From assembly GCF_051020985.1 (NCBI RefSeq), contig NC_135007.1, forward strand, positions 10,133,501-10,197,500: a DNA stretch of 64,000 nt. The letters run 5' to 3'. Origin of the DNA: Nomia melanderi. Its lineage: Eukaryota; Arthropoda; Insecta; Hymenoptera; Halictidae. Shown piece after piece: positions 51,801-60,349 of this stretch. Made by a program: the position numbers and the translations under genes. Under the pieces are notes generated by a model, which saw nothing but the letters and a program-made list of their open reading frames with translations, ran no database searches and was not told the DNA's origin. The first letter of the stretch is position 1, and every line of letters begins with the position of its first letter.

Positions 51801-54800
51801 ATTTTACATTGCAGTACAAAGTTTCATTTAGAATACTAAATACTCAACTTAAAAGTTTTGTTGTATCAAATCGAGTGGTGACTGAGAGTCACATCTCGAG
51901 TGCAAAGGGTTAAATTTCTCACGGTAAATTGGATTGGAAACAGATGAGACCATAAATTCGTCAAACATAGGGACGTGAGTGAATTAAAAGTTCATTTAAG
52001 TTGGCGCGCGCGATGTTTTAGTGCGGCGCCGACGTTTGTAGGTTTGCTCGCTGACAAACTGTGCAACGATACATATAAATCGAATGTTTGTTCACACCGA
52101 CAGGTTTAATGCTTTTCAGACAGGATTCATTACCTAATTTCTCTTCCCAAGTTTCCCAGTCGACGGCGGAAACTAACGTTGGATCAGCGCCAATACGTAC
52201 TGAAAGGTTGCTTTGAAATTCGTGTTTCAGCCATTCTGTTAGCGTGGGTACCTACGTGATTGGAAATATTTAATCGTTAAAGGGATTCAGATTGATAAAT
52301 AGATTTTATGAAACGTTGCACTTAACGCAATGCGCAGTCATTATTTTTGTTAATTCTGATACATCGCGAATGATGACAAAGTTAATTTTCTGAATTTTGG
52401 CAAATACTTAAAAAATGTATTCATTATAAAATATTTATTATATTACATATTTTGTAAGTGTATAATAAATAACGTTTACTGCCTTAGCAAAGTACAACTT
52501 AATACCATTATATATCAAAGTTATTTATCATTATTATATATCATTATATGTTTACTGTTTTATTAAAGTTAAACTTAATGTCATTATACATCAAATTGGT
52601 AAAATAAAAACTTCATCTTTCATAACGTTATACAAATACTTAATACGATTTAGAAAAGAATAAAAAGAGATGACGTATTTTATTATTAGATAATTTAGTT
52701 AATCAAATTATTTAATTACAAAAGTTTCGAATAATTGATCTTTAATAACTAAAAATAAAACTTATGTTTGGATATTAAATATACAAGAAGAACCACTCAG
52801 AAAGCCCCAATTCCCAGGCCCCTTGCACTGAGTGCAAGGGGTGAACGATCATCGATGACTGAGGAATCGAACAGTGTCAACTCCTCGAGTCTTCCTCACG
52901 CTCAGGGAAAGGAGCTACGCCTCCTCATCGTGGTTACATCAACTCTCTGTTTGGGCAGAGATCGAAAAGAAGATCTACTACAGAAATGATCCTGTGAAGT
53001 ACGATCTTGCTTTTCCTCGGTGCGACGAAGGTATATATGCTATTCAGTGTATTATTTCAGCAGCGAGAGAGCGTTCAACTCGGTGTCCATCTAGTGGCGA
53101 CAAGCGGTACTACATATATTACATCACCCCGAAATACTGAATACATACGTACATTGAATAAGTACAAACCTACATATATATTTCATAAAAACGACATCCT
53201 CGAGTATATTACGAATGATTAAAATATTTTTTACATTATGGATATAAAAATCATGATACTATTATGTTAACACGTTGAATGCCGTACGATTTCATAGAGC
53301 AAAATACCCGAATCGAAGAAATATAATATTACATCAATTTGATTTGAATTGCACGATTATTATTGCATGTTTATCTAGCTGAATGTCACTTCTTTTCGAA
53401 TAATCAAGTTTAACGGAGTAAACTATAGTAATCGATTCGGTTAGGGGCCATCGGTGACCGCCACGGCATTCAATGTGTTAACATGTAACCCTTTGCGGAC
53501 GAAGGTTCATCAAAGTACGCAACGCTTGTAACATATGAAGGTAAATTACACATCGAATGTTTAAACAATAGAAAAAAAGGAAACTATACACTGATCATTT
53601 GCTATGCAAGTAATTAAATCATTCGTTTAAAGTTTAGTATTTCATCAAATGTGAAAATTTCATCTCGCCGAGATGTCGGCGTTCGTTTGCAAAGGGTTAA
53701 TCCGATTGTAAAATATTATCTCTTAATTTACTAAGATAAATATATTGCAACGCTGTACTAATGTCATCATATTGAAATGTTATTTCATTTTTTAATAATT
53801 ATAGTATGCACCTATCTATACATAGAAATCAGAGAATTTAAAATCTTAATTCGAATGGAAACTTACGTTTTCTCTGCCACGTTTCATAAGTATCCAATTG
53901 CAATCAAGCTGTTGGTCAGCTTGATCGTGATATCTCCCATCAGTCCAAAACACAGCCTTGTTCAACGTAATAACAGCCTCTCCGGCACTGCCATAGAATC
54001 CGGTGATGAATTCTCTTCTCATATCTCGTGGATCCAGCGATTCGCTCTAATGGTAAAGTTGATGCTTTCATTACAGGTTTATAAGGGAATTATAAGCAAT
54101 ACCAGTTGTTAATATTTAAGATTGCAAAGCTCTTGACGATTAATGATATTTAATTGAAACGGAACAGCACTCGGGATTAAAAAGCACCGCGGCGAAATTA
54201 GGGGATGCTGACGATCGGGAGCTTATGATCGAGAATATTAAGGCGCAATCTCAGTGCCATCAAAACTGAGTTCTTGACAAACTGGTAAACTCAGGGGAAG
54301 CATCAGATATTTGCAAACGCGATGTCTTACGCGAGTTATACCTCCAACGGCCCCCCATGGCCGTGACTAACGTAGTTCACTGTCTGCAACGTTAAGTTTA
54401 CACATATGTCTTCAGGTTGATGAAAAGGCAACATTGATATTAGCTGTTTCACTATGATAGAACATATCAAAATACTCGCTTGTAGACTGCAAATGTTCAT
54501 GCACGTGCAGCATGTTTAGAAATATACAAAATTCAGAAAAATAAATATTTCAATATCTTAATTTGAATATTTTCTCCCCTTGTTTGTATATAGACCTTCA
54601 AATATGTATAATTGCATGAACATATGTAGTACAGTTATTGGAAAAGTTGTTTACAGTACACCAAATGATTGATGTGCATAATGTACAATATTTAATTACC
54701 TGATGTGCATCGTCTGAAGTGACAATATATCCATTCAGAGGTGGTCCTTGGATAGAAGCAATGCGGACCATTTCTGATCGTAATTGTTTCAGTCTTAATG

Positions 54801-54933
54801 AAGTGTCCTGCCTGTTTGGTGGCTGTTTGTTGCCCCTTGGTGGACAGTGAAATCTCTTTGCTCCATTGTAGTCCAGAAGTGGCTCAGGGATTTTATATTC
54901 GTCGAGCAGTGCATCGATCCCACCTGGAGACAT
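45880..54933 (-). CDS. Xaa-Pro aminopeptidase (aminopeptidase P, XPNPEP2-like), N terminus incomplete
   Basis: M24-family metallopeptidase that removes an N-terminal residue preceding proline. Exons seen: 54933-54700, 54046-53867, 52251-52134, 50550-50172, 50103-49983, 47980-47617, 47401-47168, 46718-46552, 46473-46381, 46209-45978 and 45902-45880, about 714 residues from the first ATG. Two creatinase-type N-domains precede the pita-bread catalytic domain. All five metal ligands are in place: D459 and D470 (DSGGQYLDGTTDITRT), H533 (HGTGHGIGHF), E574 (NEPGYY) and E588 (VRLEN); H529 and H542 match the other active-site histidines. The protein ends in a hydrophobic tail (FHVLVLVVFIYHALP, then SLSYIWS after a last splice), as in GPI-anchored XPNPEP2. 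Without that last splice the stop is at 45970. The ATG at 54933 overlaps a TCTCCAG acceptor, so an upstream signal-peptide exon is likely but was not found. Introns are crowded with TTAA MITEs. Confidence 0.92.
46857..47046. mobile_element. TTAA MITE, CACTAGAACT end family
   Basis: A 190-bp element in an aminopeptidase P intron, with TTAA on both sides (46853-46856 and 47047-47050). The left end is CACTAGAACTATCG; the right end, on the other strand, is CACTAGAACTGCTGAG. A perfect hairpin, ACCAGTCA-AAA-TGACTGGT (46872-46890), lies 15 bases inside the left tip. No coding capacity. Confidence 0.85.
48364..48563. mobile_element. TTAA MITE, CACGTTGACTGCC end family
   Basis: A 200-bp element with ends CACGTTGACTGCCACGAG and, on the other strand, CACGTTGACTGACACGAC. 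Left flank TTAA (48360-48363); right flank decayed to TCAA. A 14-base palindrome-like motif, GGTCATCGGTGACC (48532-48545), sits close to the right end only. Related to the copy at 49463, which lies in the opposite orientation in the same intron. Confidence 0.8.
48580..48960. other. GC-rich segment inside an aminopeptidase P intron
   Basis: About 380 bases of clearly higher G+C and CpG content than the AT-rich intron around it, bounded by TTAA elements on each side. Both strands keep short open frames, but none has a recognisable motif. It could be the interior of a decayed mobile element, an enhancer or promoter, or an unannotated RNA. I cannot choose between these. Confidence 0.4.
49081..49377. 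mobile_element. Possible TTAA element with CCGATTGACGC ends, itself interrupted
   Basis: The left end CCGATTGACGCACAG follows TTAA (49077-49080). The right end, on the other strand, reads CCCATTGACGCATAC next to a degraded CTGA. The interior contains the left end of a CACTAGAACT element at 49128. A similar single end (CCCATTGGCGTAC after TTAA) follows the element at 51130. The evidence is two matching ends only. Confidence 0.4.
49128..49297. mobile_element. Partial TTAA MITE, CACTAGAACT end family
   Basis: Begins CACTAGAACTACCGAGCAG after TTAA (49124-49127), matching the elements at 46857 and 51130. Toward its far side ATGGGTCATTTTGAATG resembles the hairpin of the other end, but no terminal repeat or TTAA follows. 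The copy is truncated, and its right limit is approximate. Confidence 0.5.
49463..49687. mobile_element. TTAA MITE, CACGTTGACTGCC end family
   Basis: A 225-bp element with TTAA on both sides (49459-49462 and 49688-49691). The left end is TACTTTGACTGCCACGGC; the right end, on the other strand, is CACGTTGACTGCCACGAG. Its left part (ATGACCGGAGCTTTCAAATT) matches the right part of the element at 48364 read in reverse, so the two copies are inverted relative to each other. Confidence 0.8.
49741..49940. mobile_element. TTAA MITE, CCCTTTGCGGACGAA end family
   Basis: A 200-bp element with left flank TTAA (49737-49740) and right flank TTGA. The left end is CCCTTCACAGACGAAG; the right end, on the other strand, is CCCTTCGCGGACGAATA. 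The interior shares GAAAAAAAGGAAACTA with the copy at 53489. It ends only about 40 bases before exon 5 of the aminopeptidase P gene. Confidence 0.75.
50624..51078. mobile_element. Long TTAA element, CACGTTGAACGCC end family
   Basis: A 455-bp element with TTAA on both sides (50620-50623 and 51079-51082). Both terminal regions match the 218-bp copy at 19526 and the 207-bp copy at 53271, but in the opposite orientation: the palindrome GGTCACCGGTGGCC (50642-50655) is at the left end here. The middle carries about 240 extra bases absent from the short copies. Either the short copies are deletion products or the extra block is an insertion. Confidence 0.8.
51130..51343. mobile_element. TTAA MITE, CACTAGAACT end family
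   Basis: A 214-bp element with TTAA on both sides (51126-51129 and 51344-51347). The left end is CACTAGAACTGCCGG; the right end, on the other strand, is CATTAGAACTACCGAG. A perfect hairpin, ATGGGTCA-GAA-TGACCCAT (51145-51163), lies 15 bases inside the left tip, at the same offset as in the copy at 46857. Confidence 0.85.
51672..51909. mobile_element. TTAA MITE, CCCTTTGCACTCGAG end family
   Basis: A 238-bp element with TTAA on both sides (51668-51671 and 51910-51913). The left end is TCTTTTGCACTCGAATG; the right end, on the other strand, is CCCTTTGCACTCGAGATG. A hairpin GTGACT-GAG-AGTCAC (51878-51892) lies about 17 bases inside the right tip. Same end family as 27026 and 62719, in the opposite orientation. 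Confidence 0.8.
52764..53175 (+). mobile_element. Possible solo LTR of a retrotransposon
   Basis: A less AT-rich block in an aminopeptidase P intron with LTR-like order: a region with a 23-base palindrome (52819-52841), then a TATA-like GGTATATATGC (about 53030), then GCGAGAGAGCGTTCAACTCG and a run toward TACAAACCTACA. I could not confirm TG...CA ends or a target duplication, and no gag or pol frame is present. The call rests on composition and order only. Confidence 0.3.
52819..52841. repeat. Perfect 23-base palindrome
   Basis: Two 11-base arms, CCCCTTGCACT and AGTGCAAGGGG, are perfectly complementary around a single G. Its GC-rich arms stand out in an AT-rich intron. It may be a protein-binding site within the surrounding LTR-like block, or a hairpin. 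Confidence 0.8.
53271..53477. mobile_element. TTAA MITE, CACGTTGAACGCC end family
   Basis: A 207-bp element with TTAA on both sides (53267-53270 and 53478-53481). The left end is CACGTTGAATGCCGTACG; the right end, on the other strand, is CACATTGAATGCCGTGG. The palindrome-like GGCCATCGGTGACC (53445-53458) is at the right end only, as in the copy at 19526. It lies seven bases from the next element. Confidence 0.85.
53489..53696. mobile_element. TTAA MITE, CCCTTTGCGGACGAA end family
   Basis: A 208-bp element with right flank TTAA (53697-53700) and left flank decayed to GTAA. The left end is CCCTTTGCGGACGAAGG; the right end, on the other strand, is CCCTTTGCAAACGAACG. Inside the right end two overlapping hairpins could form as alternatives: CATCTC-GCC-GAGATG (53661-53675) and CGCCGA-GATG-TCGGCG (53666-53681). 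Confidence 0.8.
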
Positions 54934-55129
54934 ATATTTATCATATAAATATATTTTATCATATTTAGAACTCCAGGAGATAAAAAATAAAATTAAAATA
55001 TTTAGCCAGTAACTGTTTTATTTTATATTCTAATATATTTTTAATTCAAATATTCATGTAATTGCGTAGTGAAATGTATTTACTTGTTTTTAATGAAATA
55101 TTTTATCGTTTAAAATAAAAAAAGGTAGT

Positions 55130-55135
55130 AAAAAA
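55130..55135 (-). terminator. RNA polymerase III terminator of tRNA-Ala
   Basis: Six consecutive T residues on the minus strand, 16 bases beyond the 3' end of the tRNA, the usual pol III stop. Confidence 0.8.
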
Positions 55136-55151
55136 CGAAACTTCCGATATT

Positions 55152-55224
55152 TGGAGGCGCCGGGTATCGATCCCGGTACCTCTCGCATGCTAAGCGAGCG
55201 CTCTACCATCTGAGCTACGCCCCC
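55152..55224 (-). tRNA. tRNA-Ala (anticodon AGC)
   Basis: A 73-base cloverleaf on the minus strand. The acceptor arm GGGGGCG pairs with CGCCTCC and contains the G3:U70 wobble pair that marks alanine tRNAs, with discriminator A73. The D arm is GCTC/GAGC, the anticodon stem CTCGC/GCGAG encloses loop TTAGCAT (anticodon AGC), and the T arm CCGGG/CCCGG encloses ATCGATA. CCA is not encoded, as in eukaryotes. The internal A box (TAGCTCAGATGGTAGAGCG) and B box (GGGATCGATACCC) are both recognisable. It lies upstream of the first aminopeptidase P exon seen, and would be intronic if that gene has a further 5' exon. Confidence 0.97.
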
Positions 55225-57571
55225 GGTGAAATGTACAGTTTTAAATAAGTATATATTGTAGGAGTTCTCTTTACAAAGGATTGAAACTTTTTATAAAATA
55301 ATATTAAAGGAAGTATAATCAAGTTAGAATATGTGAATCTATGTATTTAATCTATAAAGTGTGTACATTATATGTTATTTATCAATACAAATATATAAAC
55401 ATATAGGAATATATTATCTGCCTTAAGTGTTTTTTCTTAGAATTTCTTCAGAATTCAGAAATCAGACACTATCATTCTTCAATAAATAATTAACAACAAT
55501 TCTTTCATTGATTATTCATTATCCGAAGAATTTAGGTTCCATAAAATATCTAAAAATTAATTCAACATACACGGAAAACAATAGTCTATGACTTATACTT
55601 CACACGATGAATAATAAGTAGAAATAGCAAGCAGTAGACAGACTACTTCTCCACGAACGCTTACATGAACCTATATAAAACCCGAATTTTCTGAAAATTT
55701 CGATATAAACAAAATTCATTTCGATTTATTTTTTCAATAATGATCATATAAAAACATCTGTCATTATCGTTCAGACCATACTTCATACAAAATTCCACAA
55801 AATTAACATTCTTTTTCCCATAAAAAAAATGTATTTATTACAAACTCAGGTGATTTGTTAAGAATAAATAAACCAATATTCACTCAATGCAAATATGTTC
55901 TTTATACAAAACAGTGAATTTAATTCTGACAAACTCAGTGCAATGAATTAACAGTCTCTGTCATGCGTTAAGAATGAATTGGTCGATAGTGATTGGCCAC
56001 CGTGTCGCGCGAAGTGAAAGGGACAAGAATGCCGGGTTCACGGTACGAGTATTTAAACAGGTCCTGTGGGAATCCAGAGGGTGTGCTGAGTGGTGCTCAC
56101 ATAGCAGGGAATCAGATTCATCGAGGAGGTCAGCCATTCCGAAATCCACGTTTCGATCGGTCCAGATATTCGCACATTAGCTTTTATTTAATTATTAGTG
56201 ATTTCCACGGCCGAAATGCCACTCGCAATAATCACCTGCTCCTCGACAGGTATTTCGCCATTTAAAAATATGGAAATTCATTCGATTTTCACGACCAATA
56301 AACCTGTTACATCTGTTCCATTGCTGAAACCTTGGAAAATCGATACACGGTTACAGAAACGACGGGAACAAACTTTCCGTCGCGTCTGTACGGCGTGTCC
56401 AGGGCAACCGGTTACCGAATTGTTTAATTTAATAATTTAACGTAAATATCAAGTAATATTAAATATGTTACTAGGGTAGTAGGAGTGCGGTGAAAGCGAG
56501 TTTTACTCTGTTGTAACTTTACAATTTTCACCGCGCAAGTTTTCCATGCCCGCGCTCGTGTAAGCGTTCAAGGGCTCGAAGGGCGGGCGACACTTTTTCC
56601 TTCTTTTCTCCATTCTCGGTCGCGACAAGTCACGCGAACCTGTCTCCGCAATTTCTTAGCGATCTGACATGTATTCTTTCACCGGATTTTTATCTCGTGC
56701 ACAGTTATGAAAAATTATATTTTGAAACGTTCCTCGGAGGAACTCGGTTAAACGGATAAATGGCGAACATTGGTAACGTGTCGTTTCATTATTTTTTAGA
56801 ATATTTCCTTTAGACGAATTTATTCTGAAGATCTTGACACCTCGTTAATTGGTTTTTAATTAGTTCAAGGGAGATATCTTTGAAGCAATTGTTCAAAAGT
56901 GTAATTTATGTCGTGCGAATTTTTATAGTGTAATCATTCCAGTAGAATCATTTGAATTTTATGCGGGAATTGAGATTCTCGTGCTTTATTTTACGACGGT
57001 CTTGAAGATATGAATCTTTCAACGTTCGTCCCTATAATTGTGTTAACAAATCCTAAAGAATTCAATTAAAAGCAATTACATAAATAAGACTTTAAAAGGA
57101 CTATATAGAAAATATTAACAATGTAAACTGCGCGAAAGAATAATTGCAAATACTCGTTGCTTCAAACATTATAGTTTGGACTGTAGAGTATAGATTATTC
57201 TTTGACCGAGTCATGTTTAATACCTGTCGATCACGTTCTTATTTCTCAAGAATTCAATTATTAGTTCCAGAATAATAAACGGCAATTAGGATTAATAGAG
57301 TAAACAATTACTCGCCACTTAAATTTCCTGCATTACCTAATAAAACCGGAAGCACCAATGAATTACGATTACAATAATGCGTTGAAAAATAAAGATTACT
57401 TCAGGATGTTCCTCGCTTAGTTATCCGAAAATCATTCCCCATTGTCATTGCTGCGGATAATCCATGTTTGCGCGGGCACATTCCCTTCATGCAACAGTTA
57501 TATAATGTATTTTTCCGCTGACTGTCCTTTATAAACCGCTGATAGCCGATTCTAGACAGGATGTGCTTCTC
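55225..57571. other. Spacer between tRNA-Ala and the carboxylesterase
   Basis: No protein-coding gene recognised. Two moderately GC-rich stretches (about 55975-56180 and 56500-56660) could be untranslated or signal-peptide exons of the minus-strand aminopeptidase P gene or its promoter, but I found no frame with a signal sequence and a matching donor. The rest is AT-rich. Confidence 0.45.
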
Positions 57572-57578
57572 TATAAAA
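57572..57578 (+). promoter_or_regulatory. TATA box of the carboxylesterase gene
   Basis: TATAAAA stands 49 bases before the first base of the start codon. With the usual spacing of about 30 bases, transcription would begin near 57600, giving a 5' leader of only about 25 bases. A second TATAAA-like motif lies near 57530. Confidence 0.65.
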
Positions 57579-57626
57579 GCAAGGCTATTAAGCGTCTAAT
57601 GACAATTCGCGTTCCAGTAACTCGAC

Positions 57627-60349
57627 ATGTGGCTGTTCAAGTACCTGTTATACGGATTTGTGCTGCTTTGTGTGCATGCAGAGCAAGATGTTCAGTTGGA
57701 GATACCTCAAGGGATCCTTAAAGGGTTGAAGACCGAGACTGTCTACAATAATAAGGGTTACTACAGCTTCAAAGGGATACCTTACGCGAAACCAAATGTC
57801 GGACCCCACAAGTTTCGCGTGAGTGATTATTTAGAGTTGTTTAAATTTTCACCTTATTAACGAATCGTAAATTCTTTAAATTATTGAATATCTATCATTC
57901 GAATCGAGAGTACTTGCAATAAAAAAGATCTCGCCGAGTATTTCATTTTCGCTAGATACTATTCAAGTTCCAAGGATTTAAGTTAAGAATGCAATAGAAA
58001 ATTGTGTTGTTAAAATGTGAATTATATATTGTGAATAGATGATTATGGATTATTAAATTTAAGGAAATTCGATCGGAATTTTCAGATATCAGAGCCAGCT
58101 AATCCTTGGGAAGGCGTGTACGATGCAACAAAGCATCGTTCCGCTTGTCCATTCTACTGTATGATCAAGAAGGGTCTTGTAGGTGAAGAGGATTGTCTTT
58201 ATCTGAACGTGTACACTCCAGTTTTGGATAAAGAGGCCAACAAAGCGGTTATGGTGTGGTTCCACCCTGGCGCATGGAACAGTGGCACAGCTGATGATAT
58301 TCTCTTTGGTCCTGACTTTTTGGTCGAGGAGGATGTCATCTTGGTTACTGTTAATTACAGACTTGGCGCCCTTGGTACGAACTTATGTTACATTAAATAT
58401 TTAACAAATTTTCATAAATGTTAGAATTCAGTTAAATTAATTTACTTAAATGATACGCCAAGTCTCTAAATCCCATTTTTTGTATCTTCGAACAATCGTA
58501 GCTTTCGATTTAATTAATATATTATGTTTCAGGATATTTGAATACGGGAGATAAAAATGCTCCTGGGAACGCCGGCATGAAGGACCAGGTGATGGCGTTG
58601 AAATGGGTGAAAGATAACATACATTTCTTCGGGGGCTCTTCGAATAGAGTCACCATCTTTGGCCAGAGTTCTGGAGGAGCGTCTGTTCAGTATCACATGT
58701 TCTCTCCTATGTCCGAAGGTAATCAATTAATTTAATTAGGTTGAAGACCTAACGTATAAGTATCTATTCAAGCAGTTACGAAGTTAAATTCCAAAATGTT
58801 TAATTAGGAAATAAATTTTAACCTGTTCGTTCGCCTCTAGGGTTATTCAACGCTGCCATTGATCAAAGTGGATCGATGCTCGGTCAATACGCACTGCAAA
58901 AAAACCCAAGGGAACTCGCTTTTAAATTAGGGGAGGCTCTAGGAATAAAAACTACAGATTCCGCGGAGTTGGTGCAGAAACTCTCCGAGTTTGATGTGAA
59001 AGACATCATTGCAGGCAGTGACGAAGTGACTAAGTCTCTGGTAATGTACATTAGCAATTTATAATGCTAAAATATTACGATGAACTTGATGACATAATCT
59101 TTATTAGTAAAAAAGGAAACAGTTAATGAGAAACATGCTTCGTTTTTGTCTTCATTGCAGAATCCTTTGAATGGGCATCTAGCTGCGTTCGTTCCTTCGG
59201 TCGAGAATGATTTAGGCCAAGACATGTTCCTGACAACGGATACTTGGTCCTTAATAAAGACCGGTAGAGCTGCCGACGTGCCATTTATGACAGGATTGGT
59301 CGCTGATGAAGGTTCACTGTTTGTGCAGGGTATGTACTATCTTGATTATCAGAAATCGAGGCGTATAAAAAGTGAGTATTCATTTAATTAACTACGCAGG
59401 GATGTTGAACAATATCGAGGTACTGAACACCGAACCAGAATTGTTCCTACCAGACGATTTGAACATTACCGATCCAGAAATGTTTAAAAAGAATGGACAA
59501 TGTCTGAAGATGCACTATTTTGGAGAGAAGGACGTTACCAAGGAGGACATGAACGAGTACGTTAAGGTAATTTATGAAGATCCATGTACAATATAATTCT
59601 ATGTTTTTCTATAACCTTCTTCCCGCACATTCTTCTCTATTGCGATGTTACAGATGATAGGCGATACCTTCATCAACGCCCAAGCATTGATACCATTGGA
59701 ATATATCAAAAGTAAAAATTCAGCTCCAATCTACTCATATCTGTTCACTTATGAAGCGCCATTTGGATATATGAAAACTTTATACGGCATGACCGACAGT
59801 GAGTTGTCATTTTCGTTAGTAAAACGGTTATATCTTTGTTTACCAAATATTTGATTTTTACAATCTGAGTAATACGTGTTACCTTTTTCTAAAATCATTG
59901 CGTGGTTGTTCTGACTAGGTGTTGCGCATGGCGATGAATTAGGTTACCTGTTTTATGGTGGTGCCTTCAAGAACTTACCAGAACCAGGCACCTCCGGGGA
60001 GAAGATGACGAAAATTATGACTAAATTGTGGACAAATTTCGCCAAAGACAAGTTAGTAATATTAAACATTAAATTGCAAATTATAAGTAAACACCGGTTT
60101 CAATGTCAATTTCTAATGAATGTTTACGACTTCATTCTCTTTATTTGATGAAATGACAAAATGATTGAATGTTTCAGAAACCCAACTTCTACCTTGGACG
60201 ACGTCGTTACTGTGAATTGGGAACCCATAGGGGCAGACAATAATTACCTGAATATTAATGAAGAATTGAAAATGGAGAAGAATCTGATGCAAGAGACGGT
60301 AGATTTTTGGAAAAAGAAGTACGGTAATGTTATTGGAAACACATTGTAA
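57627..60349 (+). CDS. Secreted type-B carboxylesterase, JHE-like
   Basis: Alpha/beta-hydrolase that cleaves carboxylic esters outside the cell. Nine exons: 57627-57818, 58086-58374, 58533-58718, 58841-59040, 59161-59329, 59400-59566, 59654-59798, 59919-60051 and 60178-60349, giving about 550 residues, the usual length. A signal peptide (MWLFKYLLYGFVLLCVHA) precedes the mature chain. YYSFKGIPYAKP and EDCLYLNVYTP are family hallmarks. The catalytic triad is S206 in GQSSG, E339 in ADEG and H453 in AHGDE. GQSSG has Gln at the second position, as in the juvenile hormone esterase motif GQSAG. The oxyanion-hole motif, normally HGGG or HGGA, reads HPGA (124-127). C85, C89 and C101 are the N-terminal cysteines, and C85-C101 fits the conserved disulphide. 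It could be a juvenile hormone esterase, a venom carboxylesterase-6 relative or a detoxification esterase. Confidence 0.94.
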
